Positions 11,087-20,792 of a stretch of 64,000 nt of DNA are shown here, one piece after another. Under the pieces are notes generated by a model, which worked only from the letters and a program-made list of their open reading frames with translations, was not told the origin of the DNA and searched no databases. Position 1 is the first letter of the stretch. Every line of letters starts with the position of its first letter. This DNA comes from Polychytrium aggregatum. Its lineage: Eukaryota; Chytridiomycota; Chytridiomycetes; Polychytriales. Location of the stretch: positions 62,001 through 126,000 of the forward strand of contig NW_026516248.1 in NCBI RefSeq assembly GCF_025602895.1. The letters are read 5' to 3'. Made by a program: the position numbers and the translations under genes.

Positions 11087-14000
11087 ATGCCCGCCTCCTT
11101 GGCCATCTCGCCCTACTGGGCTGCCGTCCACGGCTTCTCGTTCGTCATGGACATCTTCTTTCGAGATATCCAGCAGCGAAACGCCCACTCGATTCCGACC
11201 GATGGACCCGTCATCTTTGTGATTGCCCCGCATGCCAACCAGTTCATTGACCCGCTGGTTGTGCTGAAGCACTGCGGTCGTGAAACAGGCTTCCTGGCTG
11301 CCAAAAAGTCCATGGACAAGTTCTGGATCGGCCTGTTTGCTCGCACCGTGAGCTCAAGTAAGAGGTCGCTTGTCTCCCGTCGCCACCCTTCATCGCTTCC
11401 TCAACAATCGAATTGTCTCGTGTGGTTTGCGTATTTACCTCGTGGCCGTTGCATCCTTGCACCGCTCGCTTCCACCGCCAACTCCTTCCGCTGCGCCTTG
11501 CCTTCCGCTTCGCGTCTGGAACAATCCTGCAATTCGCTGGGGGCGCCTTCAACCCCAAAGTTCCTGTCGAGAGACCCCAAGACCTCGCCAAGGCTGGAAA
11601 GGGCAAGATCTTTATGCGTAACTCTGGCGAACAGCCACTCAAGCTCTACGGCATCGGCAGTAAGCTTCGGGTGCGGGTCTGCCTTACCCTCCCCTGTGGG
11701 GGAATGGTGGAGATTTTCGTTCCCATTGAACTGCAGTCGAAAGCAGCGATGCTAACCATCCGCGGTACTTGGGCCATGCTTTGGTTGTGCCATCGCTCGC
11801 CGCCCGCCATTCCAATGTTGTCATCAGCCGAGTTCACCAAGCAGGTCGGCCCTCGAGGTGCCATCCTCCTCAATAGCTCGCTCGGGTCGGATATGGTTGA
11901 GGTTGTTTCGATCGAAAGCGATACCGAGCTGACCCTCAAAAAGACCTTCGACATCAAGTCCGAGAGCCAAGCCGATGCCACCCTCTTCTCCGAAATCACT
12001 GGGGCCACCTACAAGGTGGTTCCCCACGTCGACCAGTCGGTCATGTTCAAGACCGTGACTGAGCGACTCAAGGCCGGGGGGTGCGTTGGCATTTTCCCGG
12101 AAGGCGGCAGCCACGATCGCAGCGAGTTCCTGCCCCTCAAGGCCGGCGTGACCATAATGGCGCTTGGTGCCATGGCCGAGCACCCCGGACTCGAGGTCAA
12201 GATCGTGCCCGTTGGCCTGAACTACTTCCATCCCGACCGGTAAGAGCAAATGGCGGCACAGTCGCGGGGATTATCTGTTGTCCTTGTCACTGCCAGCAGG
12301 ATCCGTAGCAGCACCGAGCGACATTCCCACATCTTGACCATGGCACTTTGTGGTCGACCACAGCTTCCGCTCCCGCGCGGTCGTCGAGTTTGGCGATCCC
12401 ATCACCGTCGACCACAAGCTTGTCGAAGACTATAAGAAAGGCGGGGCAGACAAGAGAAATGCCTGCTCGAAGCTCCTGGACGATATCTACAAGGCCCTCA
12501 AAGCCGTCACGGTCACGGCACCGGACTACGACACTCTGATGGTATGTCGCCCAAAGCTCTAGTTGGTGCACTGAATCTACTTCAGCGGCGAACAGCACTC
12601 AGGACCGAGCTGATGGCCAATCGCTCAACTATCATCATTCGCACCGGCGTCCACATTCACCTCCACAGGCGATTCAAGCAGCGAGACGTCTCTATATCCC
12701 GCATTCCAAGAAGATCACTTCTGCAGAGCGGCTGGACATCAGCCGACGTTTTGCTGCAGTATGTATCAAGGCTGCCTTGGTCCAGCCTGTCATGCGGACG
12801 CAGTGACTCGGGTGTGCGGGGGAAAGCGCTCCAGACGAGTTTCCCGATTGAAATCACGCGCCGTGGTTGATATTGCGGAAGCTTGCTCTCGGCCTAGAGG
12901 GACAGGATAGAGGCCAGTTGGAATCGAGTCCGTGTCGCCTCGCGCCAGAGAACTGAAGTATCCATCGGTCGATTGTGCATCATGCAGGCCTACCAAGCGT
13001 TCCACGGCGAGCCGGAAGTCCAGAGTCTCTACCAGCGAATCAAGGAATACAACCAACGACTGGGATACTATGGTATTCGTGATCATCAGGTCAAAAACAC
13101 TGGTCTGGGCTACAAGGCTGCCGTAGTCCTGGCTTCGAGACTCATCCAGGTTGTGAGCATGGCGCTCTTTGCCCTTCCAGGGTAAGTTGCGTACAATCGG
13201 TGTGCCGGCGGCACCCACGAGAATCGATGTAGCTTCTTCGCAGATAGAAGGATGTCGTACTCCTCTAGAAGACAATGGGCTCGTCCGCGACATCGGCTGC
13301 CGGCGGCGCGTTTCTCTTACATTGATCCGTTGCCTCGACAGCGCACTGCTCTGCCTCCCGATCGGCATTATTGCCCAGAAGATTTCTGCCGAAAAGGCCA
13401 AAGGTTCGTCACGACAGCTTGACGCTCATCCTGGATGTGGTTGCGTGCGACGCCTTTCTGCAAGGCAGTACTCAGTCTGCCGCTGTCGCGCTCCTCCACA
13501 CATTGCTTCACAGCGCCGTACCAACAGTCGCTGACCATCTGTTTATGTTTCTCCACCTTTAGAGGCCAAAGCTGGCTCAAACGTCAAGATCTGGGGTCGC
13601 GACGTCATTGGCACATGGAAGGTGCTGGTGTCAGCCGTGCTGTTCCCGATCGCCTTTAGCTTCTACACCCTGGTCACCATCATCGTGATGTACTGGAAGC
13701 ACGGCTTTGGTCTGGCCGGTCTCCTCCTCACTGCCATTTTTACTCCCATGATCTTGTTCCTGTTTACGGCTGTGGCGATCCGCACCGGCGAAGTTGGCCT
13801 CGACATTGTTATGTCTCTCAAACCGCTGGTGCTGGCTGTGATTGACCCCAAGAGCATGGAGCCTCTGCGAACGATGCGAACGGAGCTGCAGCAACAGCTC
13901 ATCAGCGTTGCAGACAAGTTTGGCCCGTCGATCATCGAAGGCTATGCCACCGGCGAAGGCCGTATCATCAAGCCCGAGGATTTCGCAGCCAAAGCCACCG

Positions 14001-14462
14001 ACGGTACCATCAAGGGAAAGCTCCTCTTTGGCGGCGCTCTGATCGATGGCACCACTCAGCTTATCGGCGGAACGACCCAGCTGATCGGCGATACCACTCA
14101 GTTGATCGGTAGCCTGCAGAGCGAGGTACAGAAGCGCTTCCAGAGAGTTGAAGTCCAGACATTCAGGTATGGCCGATGGATGGTGCCGCCTGCAGCTGCC
14201 TCATTACGCTTCGCTGTATTGCTCGGATGGCTGATTGGAGCATGGATCCCTTCTCTCTCCATGACCGACACGACCCGGTTTCCGTCCTTGTTCATGGATC
14301 GCCTTCTGTCACCGAACGACATGCGGCATCGGGACGTTTGGCGCCGTCCAAACGTCCAAACATTGTAGATGGGAAGAAGTTTCCGAGGGCGAGGAGGACG
14401 AGGTGTTCTTCTTCCACAAGGACGACGTTCAAGCTCTCCGCGACGACAAGAAGAACGCATAA
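11087..14462 (+). CDS. Glycerol-3-phosphate/dihydroxyacetone-phosphate O-acyltransferase (Sct1/Gpt2 type)
   Basis: Catalyses the first acylation of glycerolipid synthesis at the ER membrane. About nine exons are seen. The PlsC-type motif I is VIAPHANQFIDPLVV near 11219-11260. The glycine-rich acceptor motif IFPEGGSHDRSEFLPLKAG is near 12091-12147. The P-containing motif VKIVPVGLNYFHPDR ends an exon at about 12241. Two or three hydrophobic segments follow: VLASRLIQVVSMALFALPG, then a pair between about 13625 and 13795, as expected for fungal Sct1/Gpt2. Odd feature: after the membrane part the protein carries three consecutive short repeats around TTQLIGGTTQLIGDTTQLIG (about 14050-14110). The last exon begins near 14370 and encodes an acidic tail ending DDKKNA. 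The start is the first ATG giving MPASLAISPYWAAVHGF, typical of the family; an in-frame upstream extension exists but looks like leader sequence. Confidence 0.9.
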
Positions 14463-14804
14463 ACCCTCGGTCTCAGTCTTCCACCTTCCCGTTCTTTCAC
14501 TCACTTTCCTGTTTGTAGACCAGCTCTATCAATATAGATTCCACGATCCAATGTTCGCAGGCTACTGTCGTCCGCCGCGCTCCACTCCAACGACAGGCCG
14601 AAGTGTGTCGTAGCAGATCGAACAGGACTCAGATGGTCGTATCCTAGCACCTGGACTTCCTCCAGTCCTGACTCGTCGAGGAACTCTCGATATGATCACG
14701 GAGAAATCAAGCGAGCTCCTCGATTGCACCTGGAGAGCGACCAGCCAACCAAACACAGGGCGGATACACCTCATTTTGCGAATGCAGTCGCCTGCGTTGT
14801 ATAT
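14463..14804. other. Convergent intergenic region, no gene seen
   Basis: The spacer is between the acyltransferase stop and the methyltransferase stop on the opposite strand. It should hold both 3' ends. No repeat or RNA gene is visible. Confidence 0.5.
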
Positions 14805-16541
14805 TCAGACCTTGCGGCAAATGTAGACAAAACATGAGTCGATGCCGGAGCCAAACTGGAACGTGGCGGATTCTGCACCCTTGGCCGTGGTGACTTCGAA
14901 GCAGTCGTCAACCATCCAGCCGCCGATCTGGTTCTCGATCAAGTCGAGCCTTCCTTCGGGACGGCCGAGGGAAACCAGCACCAAGAGCCCGCCCGGGACG
15001 AGAATCTGGCCAAGTCTGGCCCAAATCTGCCGCAACATCTGCACTCCTTCGGGGTTGTAGAGGATGCCGTCAAGCGTGCCTTTGTCGAAGATCCAGTCGA
15101 CAATGCCGCCCGATCGGAAAGGCATCTGGACGGCATCAAGGGTCACGAACTGCTCGATGCCCTTCAGGGCACTTTGCTGAGAAGCTGCCCGCGATGCCTT
15201 GGCTTCGTCCTCGAGAGCGATTCGCAGGATGCCGTCCATGGAGCTCCTCGCCACGTCGACGTTGAGGATGAAGCTGGCGGCCTCGTCGCCGATGATCTCG
15301 CGGGAGGAGCGAGAGTTGCCACAGCCGAGGTTGAGAGCGACAGAGCCCCGACCCCGGTTGGGCAGCGCATTCATGACCACTCCGCGGACCGCCTTCCAGG
15401 GGACAAACCAATCGTGGTGCTGGCTGCTGGAGGAGACATCGTAGTGACGCTTCCAGTAGTCGACATGGGCGTAGTTTGGCATCGGCGTCAGCTCTGAGCG
15501 CATCAGCAACGAGCCGCTGGGGACTTGATGATGAGGCCACAGCACCGTGAAAGCCCGGCTCAGCCCAACGTCGATAAAAACTGTGCACATGAGGCTGGGC
15601 GCATTCGAGAAGGGGACGAACGCCGGACCGTTGCGATCAAAGTTGACCCAGTAATGGGTTTGAGGGACGACCTTGCCTTGCTGATCGTAAGCGGCCACTT
15701 GGTACTGAGGGTTGAAGAAACAGGTCAGCCAACGAATGCGAGAGCAACGGCGCGGCAAGCAGAGCCAGATTGGGCTCAAGACGGCACTTGATGTCGACGG
15801 TGCGTATGCGCTGATGGACCCAGATCAAATCAACCGAGATCCAAAGTGCTGTCTACTCTGGCCGATCCATGTCCACCAAGCCGTGGGCATTAGGATCAGA
15901 AACGACGCCCATACCGGTCCCAAGTTGGCCAGTCCAAGAGCACTGGTTCAAGGACCGTGGCCACACCTGAATCTCACCAGAAGACACTGACCTGAAAAGC
16001 AAGCTTGTAGACCGAGTCGAGCAGAGCCCGAGGTGCGGCCGGGGCATCGCGCTGGGTCTGTGCGGATGCGTCCTTGGCCCCGTCCAAGGACTCGAGGGCC
16101 TTTGCGACGTTGGCGGCCAGGCCACTATCGGCTGAGAGGTGGTTCAGGGCTTGTTCCTGGGACACGAAGGTCCAGGTATGAGGGAAAACGAAGACCGACC
16201 GCCGATCGTCTGGAGAAAGCAGCTTGGTGGATCGAACGGCCACCACAGGCATCTCCTGTGGACCGGGACTTGCAGCCTCCACCGGCACCCATGCCGAGGA
16301 GCCATAGTCCGCGCTTTGGATCTTGGTGTAGAGCGTCTGGTGAGGATAGCGACGCAGGTCAGCGGCGCATGTCAGTAGTCCAAGTTCGGCGGTGTCGGCG
16401 CTGGCTGATCTGGGGCAACAGACACAGCTCTCGGGATATGTCCATTCCGGCGAATCGACTTTCCTCGTGCAGCGTCGCAGGGAGGACGTCGAGCTGGGAG
16501 GCGTGGGCCAGCGACCAGGATGTGAAATCCAGCTTGCTCAT
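14805..16541 (-). CDS. SAM-dependent methyltransferase, EEF1A-KNMT/METTL13-like
   Basis: Class I methyltransferase. The main exon (about 15709-14805) holds motif I, LNLGCGNSRSSREIIG, then a motif II-like stretch ending ILNVDVA. Next comes the signature VDWIFDKGTLDGIL, which is characteristic of the METTL13/EEF1AKMT group that methylates elongation factor 1A. Conserved PGGLLVLVSLGRPEGR follows, and the protein ends FVYICRKV. An upstream exon (about 16340-15993) encodes WVPVEAASPGPQEMPVVAVR and WTFVSQEQALNHLSADSG, and ends at LLDSVYKLAFQ with a good GT donor. A candidate start, MSKLDFTSWSLAHASQL, sits at 16541. Its frame does not run straight into the next exon, so either a short intron or an indel lies near 16400. 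The substrate is an inference from the family motif. Confidence 0.72.
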
Positions 16542-16774
16542 GGAGTTGGTGAGTATTGTTGCAGCGAGCTGGGGGGGGGGAAGAGGAGCCGATTGATGCA
16601 GATCAGGGATCGGCGAGATCGATGAGATCGACAAACCGCGCCACGTCGAGCCAAATATCGAGTTGGCATTCTTGATCATCGGATGAATGTTCTGCCTTCA
16701 CCTTGCTTCGCCGCCTTCTCCCTCATCAGCCCTGCCTGTCTGTCGCTCTGCCCGCTGAGCGCTCCCCACATATC

Positions 16775-18301
16775 ATGGATCTCAATGCCACCACTCCCTC
16801 TGCCATCGATGCGGCGCTGCTGTCGCCTTCCAGCCACAGCCCTGACATCTTCACCATCGTGTGCTGCAACGACGGCTTCCAGCTCCAGCTCGATTATGCC
16901 ACCATCCAGACCCTGCTCCAAGTCTGCAAACGGGCCAGACCCCTGCTGAGCGCCAAAGTGAATCGCTTCCGCAGATGGTGCCAGGATGCAGGACTGTGTC
17001 ATCCAGACGGGTCGATGAGGATCGTCCTCACACCGAGCGACCAGATCGCCATCTCGCCTCATTGCGATGAGCAAGTTGCAGCAGACCGATCCTGGCTCAT
17101 TGACCAAGCCGACCAAGGCAACGCTGCCGCCTCATTCTTCGTGGCCCGGATCCTCCAAGTCGAGCTCGCTGACCAGAAATCTACAGGCTGGCGAGAGCAG
17201 GGAGACAAGCAGCGGCAAATCTTCCAATATCTGGAAGCAGCAGCCAAAGCAAACCATCCGATGGCACAGTTCCACTTGGCTGAGTGTTATCTTCATGGCC
17301 ATGGAATCAGCCAGGACCACACCAAGGCTGTCGAGTTGTATCGTGACCTCGCAGAGCGTGGACTTGCACAGGCTCAAGTTGGCCTCGGTCGATGTTTCGA
17401 GAACGGCGAAGGAGTTGACCAAGACTACGAAACTGCCATCAAGTGGTACACCAAGGCTGCGAACCAAGGCAGCGACAGCGGTCGACTCCATATCGTGTTC
17501 CTCCGTGGCTGGTTCTCGCTCGTTGGCCACGGTGTTGGACAGAGCGACGCCGATGCGCTCAAATGCTGGCAGGAGGTCAGCACACAGTCCACCGACATAG
17601 CCATCAAGTCGATTGCCACGCACATGGTTGGGTGGATGCACTACCTCGGCCGGGGCGTCGAGCGAGACCAGCAGAAGGGAGTCAAAATCATCCGTGAGAA
17701 CGAGTCGGACGAGTTTCCGCTCGGGGAAGGCGATTGCCTGGCCGGGGGATTTGCCGAGCCTTGGATCTACTCGGACTCGCTCGCTGTACGCAAGTTCTTC
17801 AAGTTGTGCCAGTTTGGATCGGAGCGGGACTGGCTGTGCAAGCACCTTATGGCCATTTGCCTGATATATGGACTAGGAACCGAGTTGGAACCAGAAAACG
17901 CAGCGAACATTTTCGAGCAGCTCGCCAACGATGGCCACAGCGACAGCCAGTTCTCGATTGGAGAGTGCTACTACGATGGCAACGGGCGATCGAGGGACAA
18001 AGCGAAAGCAATCCGATGGCACGAAAGCTCCGCCAACCAGGGTAATTCATATGGCCAGTGGATGGTTGGGTGGTGCCGTTCCTTTGAACACCAAGTGCCC
18101 GAGGGCAGCACCATATCAGCCGAGTGGTATCGCAAGTCGGCCGAGCAAGGCAATCGATATGGACAGTTCTATTTTGGCGAGTGTCTCCAATTTGGTTACG
18201 GTATCGACCGAGACATCGACGCCGCCATCGTCTGGTATCGCAAGTCTGCAGAGCAGGAATTTCAACTTGCCATCGACATCCTTGAGAGCCTTGGAAATTA
18301 G
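16775..18301 (+). CDS. Sel1-repeat protein, subfamily A copy 1
   Basis: Single-exon protein of 508 residues starting MDLNATTPSAIDAAL. An upstream in-frame extension to 16703 exists, but similarity to the paralogue at 42023 also extends into that leader, so the start is a judgement. The first ~130 residues form a module shared with the three related genes in this window: PDIFTIVCC, FQLQLDYATIQTLLQVCKRA, VNRFRRWCQDAGL and TPSDQIAI. The rest is Sel1-type (TPR-like) helical repeats of about 36 residues, for example GRCFENGEGVDQDYETAIKW and WYRKSAEQGNRYGQFYFGEC. Sel1 arrays usually act as scaffolds for protein complexes; the partner here is unknown. No signal peptide or membrane helix is seen. It converges with its relative at 18790-20388 and shares near-identical DNA blocks with it and with 42023-43537. 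Confidence 0.85.
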   Translation: MDLNATTPSAIDAALLSPSSHSPDIFTIVCCNDGFQLQLDYATIQTLLQVCKRARPLLSAKVNRFRRWCQDAGLCHPDGSMRIVLTPSDQIAISPHCDEQVAADRSWLIDQADQGNAAASFFVARILQVELADQKSTGWREQGDKQRQIFQYLEAAAKANHPMAQFHLAECYLHGHGISQDHTKAVELYRDLAERGLAQAQVGLGRCFENGEGVDQDYETAIKWYTKAANQGSDSGRLHIVFLRGWFSLVGHGVGQSDADALKCWQEVSTQSTDIAIKSIATHMVGWMHYLGRGVERDQQKGVKIIRENESDEFPLGEGDCLAGGFAEPWIYSDSLAVRKFFKLCQFGSERDWLCKHLMAICLIYGLGTELEPENAANIFEQLANDGHSDSQFSIGECYYDGNGRSRDKAKAIRWHESSANQGNSYGQWMVGWCRSFEHQVPEGSTISAEWYRKSAEQGNRYGQFYFGECLQFGYGIDRDIDAAIVWYRKSAEQEFQLAIDILESLGN

Positions 18302-18321
18302 AACTACACTCGGTTCAGAAA

Positions 18322-18564
18322 GAAACGGGACAGTCATTTTCTGGCTTCAGAGGTGGATGAACTGCTCGAAATACTTGGCGAACCGGAGTCTCCGTGGGCT
18401 GGATGCATATCCCTTCCCTTGCTTCCATGAGGCATTTCCAAAGACAATCACAAAGTCGGTCTCCCTTGGACATACTGTTAGGCCATGAGTGCAATGAGCG
18501 GGTGGGTGTACTCAGGTTCTAGAAAAAAAGTACTGTCCTGGTTAGAAGCGAGGTGTCCCGTTTC
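18322..18564. mobile_element. Tc1/mariner-like MITE, copy A (243 bp)
   Basis: Bounded by a perfect 11-bp inverted repeat, GAAACGGGACA at 18322-18332 and TGTCCCGTTTC at 18554-18564. The right-hand ~90 bp (a GCAATGAGCGGGTGGGTG stretch, then CAGGTTCTAGAAAAA, then the terminal repeat) matches the right-hand part of the element at 62724-62965. It has no coding capacity. It lies between two convergent Sel1 genes. Confidence 0.65.
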
Positions 18565-18719
18565 CAAAACGAAACGCTGTAAATGCCAAGCACAGGCACC
18601 CACGAACAGCCTCTGGCGGACCCGCCGAGCGTCACCGCAATTGCCAAACCGCCCTTTATTGTTGTCGATCTCTCGTTTCTCCCTTTCCTCTTTACTGCAC
18701 GGCTGCCCTTTGGGCCATG

Positions 18720-18758
18720 TGTCGCCATCCGATGCCCGGAAACGCCACAACAATCACA
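18720..18758. repeat. Short duplicated segment, partner at 41791-41829
   Basis: About 39 bp around CGCCATCCGATGCCCGG recur near 41791 with three mismatches. Here the segment lies just beyond the 3' end of the minus-strand Sel1 gene. Confidence 0.6.
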
Positions 18759-18789
18759 GTTTCCCTCTCAGGACAGCGTGCTGTCTCCG

Positions 18790-20388
18790 TCAGCGGTGTT
18801 GCGCAAACGACTTGCGAGACCAGTATGTCGAGAGCTCCCAGTCCCTGGCAACGCCGTAGCCATTCCCATAGCAGAACCCGAGGTCATACTGGGCCTGCCG
18901 ATGACCCTGCTCGGCCGCCTTGCGGTACCACTCGACCGCCTTGGCGAGATCTCTGGACACTCCACCATGATGATAGTAGCTGTGCCCAACCATCCACTGT
19001 CCGTACGGGTTGCCTTGATCGGCTGACTTGCTAAACCACTCGAACGCCTTCGAGTAGTTCCTTGGCTTTCCCCAGGAGCCGTAGTGGCACTGTCCCAGCC
19101 AGTACTGGCTGTCGCTATGGTTCTCGTTGGCAAGCTGCTCAAAGATTCTTGCGGCCTTGTCGTGGTTCTGCGTCACTCCAAAGCTGTGGATCAGGCAAAC
19201 GGCCATGAGATGCCGGCACAGCCAGTCCTGCTTGGACCCCAGTCGACACAGCTTGAAGAACTTGCGTGCGGCAAGCGAGTCGCAATACTGGAAATCTTCT
19301 TCGGTCCGACAGTCGAGCTCCCCGAGCAGAAACTCGTCCGACTCGTTCTCACGGATGATTTTGACTCCCTTCTGCTGGTCTCGCTCGACGCCCCGGCCGA
19401 GGTAGTGCATCCACCCAACCATGTGCGTGGCAATCGACTTGATGGCTATGTCGGTGGACTGTGTGCTGACCTCCTGCCAGCATTTGAGCGCATCGGCGTC
19501 GCTCTGTCCAACACCGTGGCCAACGAGCGAGAACCAGCCACGGAGGAACACGATATGGAGTCGACCGCTGTCGCTGCCTTGGCTGACAGCCTTGGTATAC
19601 CACTCGATCGCTGTGGTGTAGCCTTGGAAGCTCTTGACGTTCTCCAAGCATCGGCCGAGGCCGACCTGGGCTGGTGCATATCCGCGATCGGCGAGACTGC
19701 GATACAACTCGGCGGCCTTGGATGTGTCTCGCTTGGTTCCGTATCCGTTGTGGCAGCATTCGGCCATGTAGAATCGCGCCACCGGATGGCCGGCATCGGC
19801 TGCCTTCTTTACGTAGTAAAATGCGAGTCTGCGCCGCGAGTCGTGCCTGGTGTCGCTCGCGGATCCAGTGTCGTCGGACGCATCGTCGTCATCGGCATCA
19901 TCATCATCATCGTCGTCGTCGTCTTCGTCTTCGTCATCGTCATCGTCCGAAGAATGATGTGTGTCGTCGTTGTCTTCTGCCCTCGTCTTGATTTCAGACT
20001 GGAGGATCCGACCCAGGAGATACGAAGCAGAACAGCGACCCTTGTCGGCCAGGGCGACGAGCCAGGATCGGTCGGCTCCGGCTGGGTCGTCGCAGTGCAG
20101 CGAGATGGCGATCCGGTCGCTGGGTGTGAGGCCGATTCGCAGCTGCCCGTCTGGACGACACAGCCCTGCTCCCTGGCACCAGTGGTCGAAGCGAGACAGC
20201 CTGGAGCTCAGGAGGAGCCGAGCCCGTTTGCACACGAGAAGCAGCGCCGGGATTGTGGCATCGTCGAGAGCAAGCTGGAAGTGGTCGTTGAAGGCCACAA
20301 TGGTGAAGATGTCTGGAAACAGGAGGACTGGCTCTGCGGCATCGGGTGAGGCATGGGCGCTGACAAGGGTGGCTGGGGTGGCTGCCAT
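18790..20388 (-). CDS. Sel1-repeat protein with poly-Asp tract, subfamily A copy 2
   Basis: Single-exon protein of 532 residues. The start chosen is MAATPATLVSAHAS; the frame stays open upstream through a 16-bp tandem repeat that looks like leader rather than protein. The N-terminal module PDIFTIVAFNDHFQLALDDA, LLLVCKRARLLLSSRLSRF and TPSDRIAI matches the other three genes. It is followed by an acidic tract of mostly Asp (codons at about 19883-19950), absent from the paralogues. About ten Sel1 repeats follow, such as HGGVSRDLAKAVEWYRKAAE, ending at FAQHR. A block of about 250 bp in the middle (19334-19585) is identical on the opposite strand to 17465-17716 in copy 1, while flanking repeats are well diverged, which suggests gene conversion. 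Function is unknown beyond a presumed scaffold role. Confidence 0.85.
   Translation of the reverse strand: MAATPATLVSAHASPDAAEPVLLFPDIFTIVAFNDHFQLALDDATIPALLLVCKRARLLLSSRLSRFDHWCQGAGLCRPDGQLRIGLTPSDRIAISLHCDDPAGADRSWLVALADKGRCSASYLLGRILQSEIKTRAEDNDDTHHSSDDDDDEDEDDDDDDDDDADDDDASDDTGSASDTRHDSRRRLAFYYVKKAADAGHPVARFYMAECCHNGYGTKRDTSKAAELYRSLADRGYAPAQVGLGRCLENVKSFQGYTTAIEWYTKAVSQGSDSGRLHIVFLRGWFSLVGHGVGQSDADALKCWQEVSTQSTDIAIKSIATHMVGWMHYLGRGVERDQQKGVKIIRENESDEFLLGELDCRTEEDFQYCDSLAARKFFKLCRLGSKQDWLCRHLMAVCLIHSFGVTQNHDKAARIFEQLANENHSDSQYWLGQCHYGSWGKPRNYSKAFEWFSKSADQGNPYGQWMVGHSYYHHGGVSRDLAKAVEWYRKAAEQGHRQAQYDLGFCYGNGYGVARDWELSTYWSRKSFAQHR
19883..19950. repeat. Trinucleotide tract encoding poly-Asp
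   Basis: Interrupted CATCGT/CATCAT trinucleotides encode a run of Asp and Glu within the minus-strand Sel1 gene. Confidence 0.8.
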
Positions 20389-20399
20389 GGCGTGCGATC

Positions 20400-20515
20400 G
20401 GATGCGGATGGTGTCGGATGCGGATGGTGTCGGATGCGGATGGTGTTGGATGCGGATGGTGTTGGATGCGGATGGTGTTGGATGCGGATGGTGTTGGATG
20501 CGGATGGTGTTGGAT
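20400..20515. repeat. 16-bp tandem repeat, about seven copies
   Basis: The unit GATGCGGATGGTGTTG repeats about seven times, with C or T at one position. It lies directly upstream of the chosen start of the minus-strand Sel1 gene, in its leader or promoter. Confidence 0.9.
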
Positions 20516-20792
20516 GGGTGAATGGGCAGGAGAAAGAGGGGAAGCAGGGTGGCCCAGCCAAAGTCACAAACATTCGACGGCCCAGACCCGCAATCGAATC
20601 CGCCATGCCGCCCAATCACGTGCTCGGCCATCCCGCCCGGGTCCGCCGCAGCCAGCCACAAGCCGGCCCTCCCGCGGCCGCTTTGCACTATCAATTTTTT
20701 CCACCCGACGACGCCGTCCACCGCCCGAGCGATAGCAGCCGGCAAGAGAAACCAGCCAGCAGACACCCTCTCCCGGAGAAGAGACTACACCG

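Noticed and set aside
19084-20349. A 421-codon plus-strand frame over the minus-strand Sel1 gene
   Set aside because: Antisense shadow of the Sel1 coding sequence, rich in Val and Leu as expected from the reverse of Asp/Lys/Glu codons.
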